From: Persicaria tinctoria
Taxonomy: Eukaryota; Streptophyta; Magnoliopsida; Caryophyllales; Polygonaceae
Assembly (NCBI GenBank): GCA_037127255.1
Contig: JBANSL010000020.1
Span: forward strand, 54,969,098 to 55,033,097
DNA length: 64,000 bases
Direction: 5' to 3'
Under the pieces are notes generated by a model that ran no database searches, was not told the DNA's origin, and saw nothing but the letters and a program-made list of their open reading frames with translations. Positions 61,510 to 64,000 of this stretch are shown piece after piece; position 1 is the stretch's first letter, and each line of letters opens with the position of its first letter. The position numbers and the translations under genes are program-made.

Positions 61510-63636
61510 ATGGCGACCTCTGCAACTTCTCTTTGCTCCTCCTTCTCCTCCATCACAATCCGCACCCCCCACCCCTCTCTCCTCTCCGCCACATCCAACC
61601 GCCCCACGCCCCTTTACCTTTCCCACCACCCCAAAACCCCGCCCCTCTCTCTCTCCTCCCACTCCGGCCACCACCTCAGGGCCAAGAATGACGACATTGA
61701 AACCACCTTCTTCGACGACCTCAACCCCGAGGAAGAAGTCACTTTCGACCCTCCCGCCCGCCCCGAGGGCTTCGTCGCTCCCCGTGCCATCGACGAGCCC
61801 CCCTTCGAGTCCGAGGAGCAAATCGGCCTCGCCTACGAGGAGCTCTACGGCCCCGCTTACAGTGGCGAGAGTTTCATGGGGAAGGATGTGTATGTGATGG
61901 ACTCCAAGGTCAAGAAGAGCAGTGGATTCAGAGTCAGGAAGGAGAAAATCCGCGACGGATTCGACGAGCGCGTTATCCAGGTTTCCAAACCCTAACTAAT
62001 TGATTGTACCACTTCTGTTATCCATTGTGAACTTGTTCGAATTTGTTCTTTGGCAATGAAATTAGTGGCTTTGGGAGTAGTAATTGCTTCAAGAATTGAT
62101 ACTAGGAGTTGAAATTTCTTCTACTTGATACCTGGATGAGTCGATCTTTTGGAAAGACCTCAGTTTGTCTACTCTGAAGTGCTTACTGTTGTTTCATCAT
62201 ATCATTTTGTTGACACTTGAAATTGGCGATGAGGTATGGTGGGGATGAAATGGCTTGCATTGCAGGTGAGGAGGGTAACGAAAGTGGTGAAAGGAGGGAA
62301 GCAAATGCGGTTCAGGGCAATTGTGGTGGTTGGTGATAAGAAGGGCCAAGTCGGGGTTGGACATGGCAAAGCTAAGGAGGTTATTGAGGCAGTTCAGAAG
62401 GCAGCCACTGATGCTCGTCGCAATATAATTACGATCCCCTTGACCAAGTACTCGACTTTTCCTCACAGGTATTGAACTTTCCCCTATATTGCTGTAACTT
62501 GAATTGATGTCAGAAGCTTGTGGGTGCTTGCTTTTAATTGCCAATATGAGGTTATCTTTATCAAGTCTGTAACTGTATGGATTTCATATACATATTATTA
62601 GAAAAGGATGGGAAAATCAAAGCAATGTTAAGTATGCTGGCGGCATTTGATGGGGGATAGGATTATGTAGCCAACGCAAATGTGCATTTGGAAATTGGAA
62701 TGACTGTAATTTTTAAATGCTCTTTCCCAATTTACGACTATGGGCGCTGCTACCTTCTTTATTATCATCTGCGAGCCCTACTGAAACATTATATAGGCTG
62801 TTTGGGAGGGAAAGTGGGAGAGGTGGTTATAGCTTCAGTGCTGTACTATTGTGTCTTTAGCTGCTTCAATTCACATGTTGTCCAGCGTGATTGGTGTGAT
62901 TGTTAATGTGCATTATTTTAAGCATATTTACCTTGTTTTTTTGTTTATGATCCGATTCATTTAGATAGTATGATAGCTACTTCTTTTTTACAGTCTTATT
63001 GATGATAGATTACTGTTTCTAGGCTGCTCGTAAACTCCTTTGGCCTGAGATTCTGAACGTTTGAGATTGTTAAATTTATCTTCATAGTGCTAGAGCCTAG
63101 ATGCGTGTTTTAGTCTGCGTGGAAATCCTAGTGAACTAGATGGAAGAAAAAGCAGGGTGTGTTAGGCAAACATGTTACATGCTGATAAGTTATAATGTAA
63201 ACCGCGCTGATATGGTAATTCACGATAAGACCTGTTATCTTGGCTGATAATGGGATAATGTGCTTATAATGGCTTCTAAAGCAAACACATGCTTACCCAA
63301 CACACCCGAGCATCTGCTTGGTGGAAAAGAATAAAGAGCTTCATGGATTCATAGTACATTGTTAACCTTGAGAACTCTGTTTTCAGATCTGAGGCGGACT
63401 ATGGGGCAGCTTCTGTGATGCTGCGACCTGCTTCCCCCGGTACTGGAGTCATTGCAGGAGGAGCAGTTCGAATCGTGTTAGAGATGGCAGGGGTGGAGAA
63501 CGCTTTGGGGAAGCAGTTGGGGAGTAACAACGCCCTCAACAATGCGAGAGCTACCATCTGTGCAGTGCAAAAGATGAGACAGTTTAGAGAGGTGGCTCAG
63601 GAGCGTGGGATTCCCATGGAAGAGCTCTGGAAGTGA
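61510..63636 (+). CDS. RPS5: Plastid 30S ribosomal protein S5 precursor (uS5c), 307 aa
   Basis: Exons 61510-61980, 62266-62468 and 63387-63636, with GT/AG borders and consistent phase. Residues 1 to about 58 are rich in Ser, Thr, Pro and His without acids, as in a chloroplast transit peptide. An acidic plant-specific stretch follows ([17 protein letters not shown]). The S5 RNA-binding domain begins [20 protein letters not shown] at about residue 159 and contains [10 protein letters not shown]. The C-terminal domain has [17 protein letters not shown] and the [18 protein letters not shown] helix. S5 sits in the small subunit near the decoding centre; in Arabidopsis the homologue is SCA1/EMB3113. 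The short frame 62236-62475 is just exon 2 with intron. Confidence 0.96.
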
Positions 63637-64000
63637 AACCACTTCTTTCCTGCTGATGTATCAACCTGGTAGATAAATTGCAGTTTGGCCTTTTACTTAC
63701 TGCGTCACCAAAACACATTTTGCAAGCTTTTTTTGTTTTTTAACTATGAACTCCATCTCCTTTTACCATTTTTGGGGATATATATGTTCATAGTAGAGAA
63801 TTGAAGTTGTGATAATTAAATCTTTAAATTATTTCATTCACATGTTTAAGATGTGCATAATTTTTTTTCAACAATTGATTGTCCATTGGCTAAAAAATAT
63901 AACCTTGATAGCTTAATGAAGCAAATGCACACTTTGACTCCCAGAAAGTTATTGAGGGGCATTTTCCTTTGTTACTAAGGTAATTAATGATGATTAAAAA
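63637..64000. other. 3' UTR and flank of RPS5
   Basis: Likely 3' UTR followed by AT-rich DNA. Nothing else recognised to the window end. Confidence 0.5.

Noticed and set aside
61419..61897. Other-frame and minus-strand long frames over RPS5 exon 1
   Set aside because: Shadows of the GC-rich transit-peptide exon; the correct frame joins exons 2 and 3.

Overview
The window is nuclear DNA of a flowering plant, almost certainly a eudicot. The evidence is intron-bearing plant genes (Dof and SBP transcription factors, a plastid ribosomal protein with transit peptide, a plant-type mitochondrial carrier), AT-rich spacers, and many plant transposons (Ty1/copia, CACTA, Helitron, hAT, Mutator, PIF/Harbinger and Stowaway types). 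The order or species cannot be fixed from the sequence; an asterid is plausible.

Six host genes are supported. From left to right: a C3H25/RBMX2-type RRM plus CCCH splicing protein (+, 261-1662, 3 exons); a mitochondrial basic amino acid carrier of BAC1 type (+, 6232-8892, 8 exons); a small SBP-box gene of SPL3 type (-, about 9604-10342) whose 3' side carries a miR156/157-like target site; a DOF1.4-like factor (+, 34258-35667, with a tiny first exon); a second, intronless Dof factor (-, 55025-55657); and plastid ribosomal protein S5 (+, 61510-63636, 3 exons). BAC1, SPL3 and RPS5 are, from memory, consecutive in Arabidopsis (At2g33820, At2g33810, At2g33800). This looks like a conserved block in which about 51 kb of transposon-rich DNA and two Dof genes now separate SPL3 from RPS5.

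The rest is layered transposons. Left part: hAT MITEs sharing a GGGTC-rich family (3500-3801, 13652-13917), a PIF-type MITE, and two Helitrons that both abut a TCTA microsatellite (4153-5766 minus, 15616-17791 plus). Centre-left: a fold-back MITE inserted in a (TA)n microsatellite (18967-19356), then a full-length minus-strand copia element with LTRs and a 5-bp target duplication (21713-26863). Centre-right (36.7-48.5 kb): a gene-fragment graveyard. A complete non-autonomous CACTA element (37527-42069, duplication ACG) carries pieces of a USP/U-box-type gene and three intact 72-nt LRR exons of a FEI-like receptor kinase. Beside it an LTR retrotransposon (42090-48509) is interrupted after its gag by DNA with two further CACTA-type ends, and that DNA holds exons from a SOQ1-like thioredoxin protein, enolase and unidentified genes. 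Right part: a solo LTR, a TRIM remnant, RNase H-like fragments, a hAT MITE with a nested Stowaway element, and an 887-bp Mutator-type fold-back element ending 48 bp before a GGCCCA promoter cluster of RPS5.

At least ten Stowaway-like MITEs (CTCCCTCCGT ends, TA duplications) are scattered throughout. I found no intact autonomous transposase and no credible new enzymatic system. The most unusual content is the multi-gene capture cluster at 37.5-48 kb and the SPL3 miRNA site variant.
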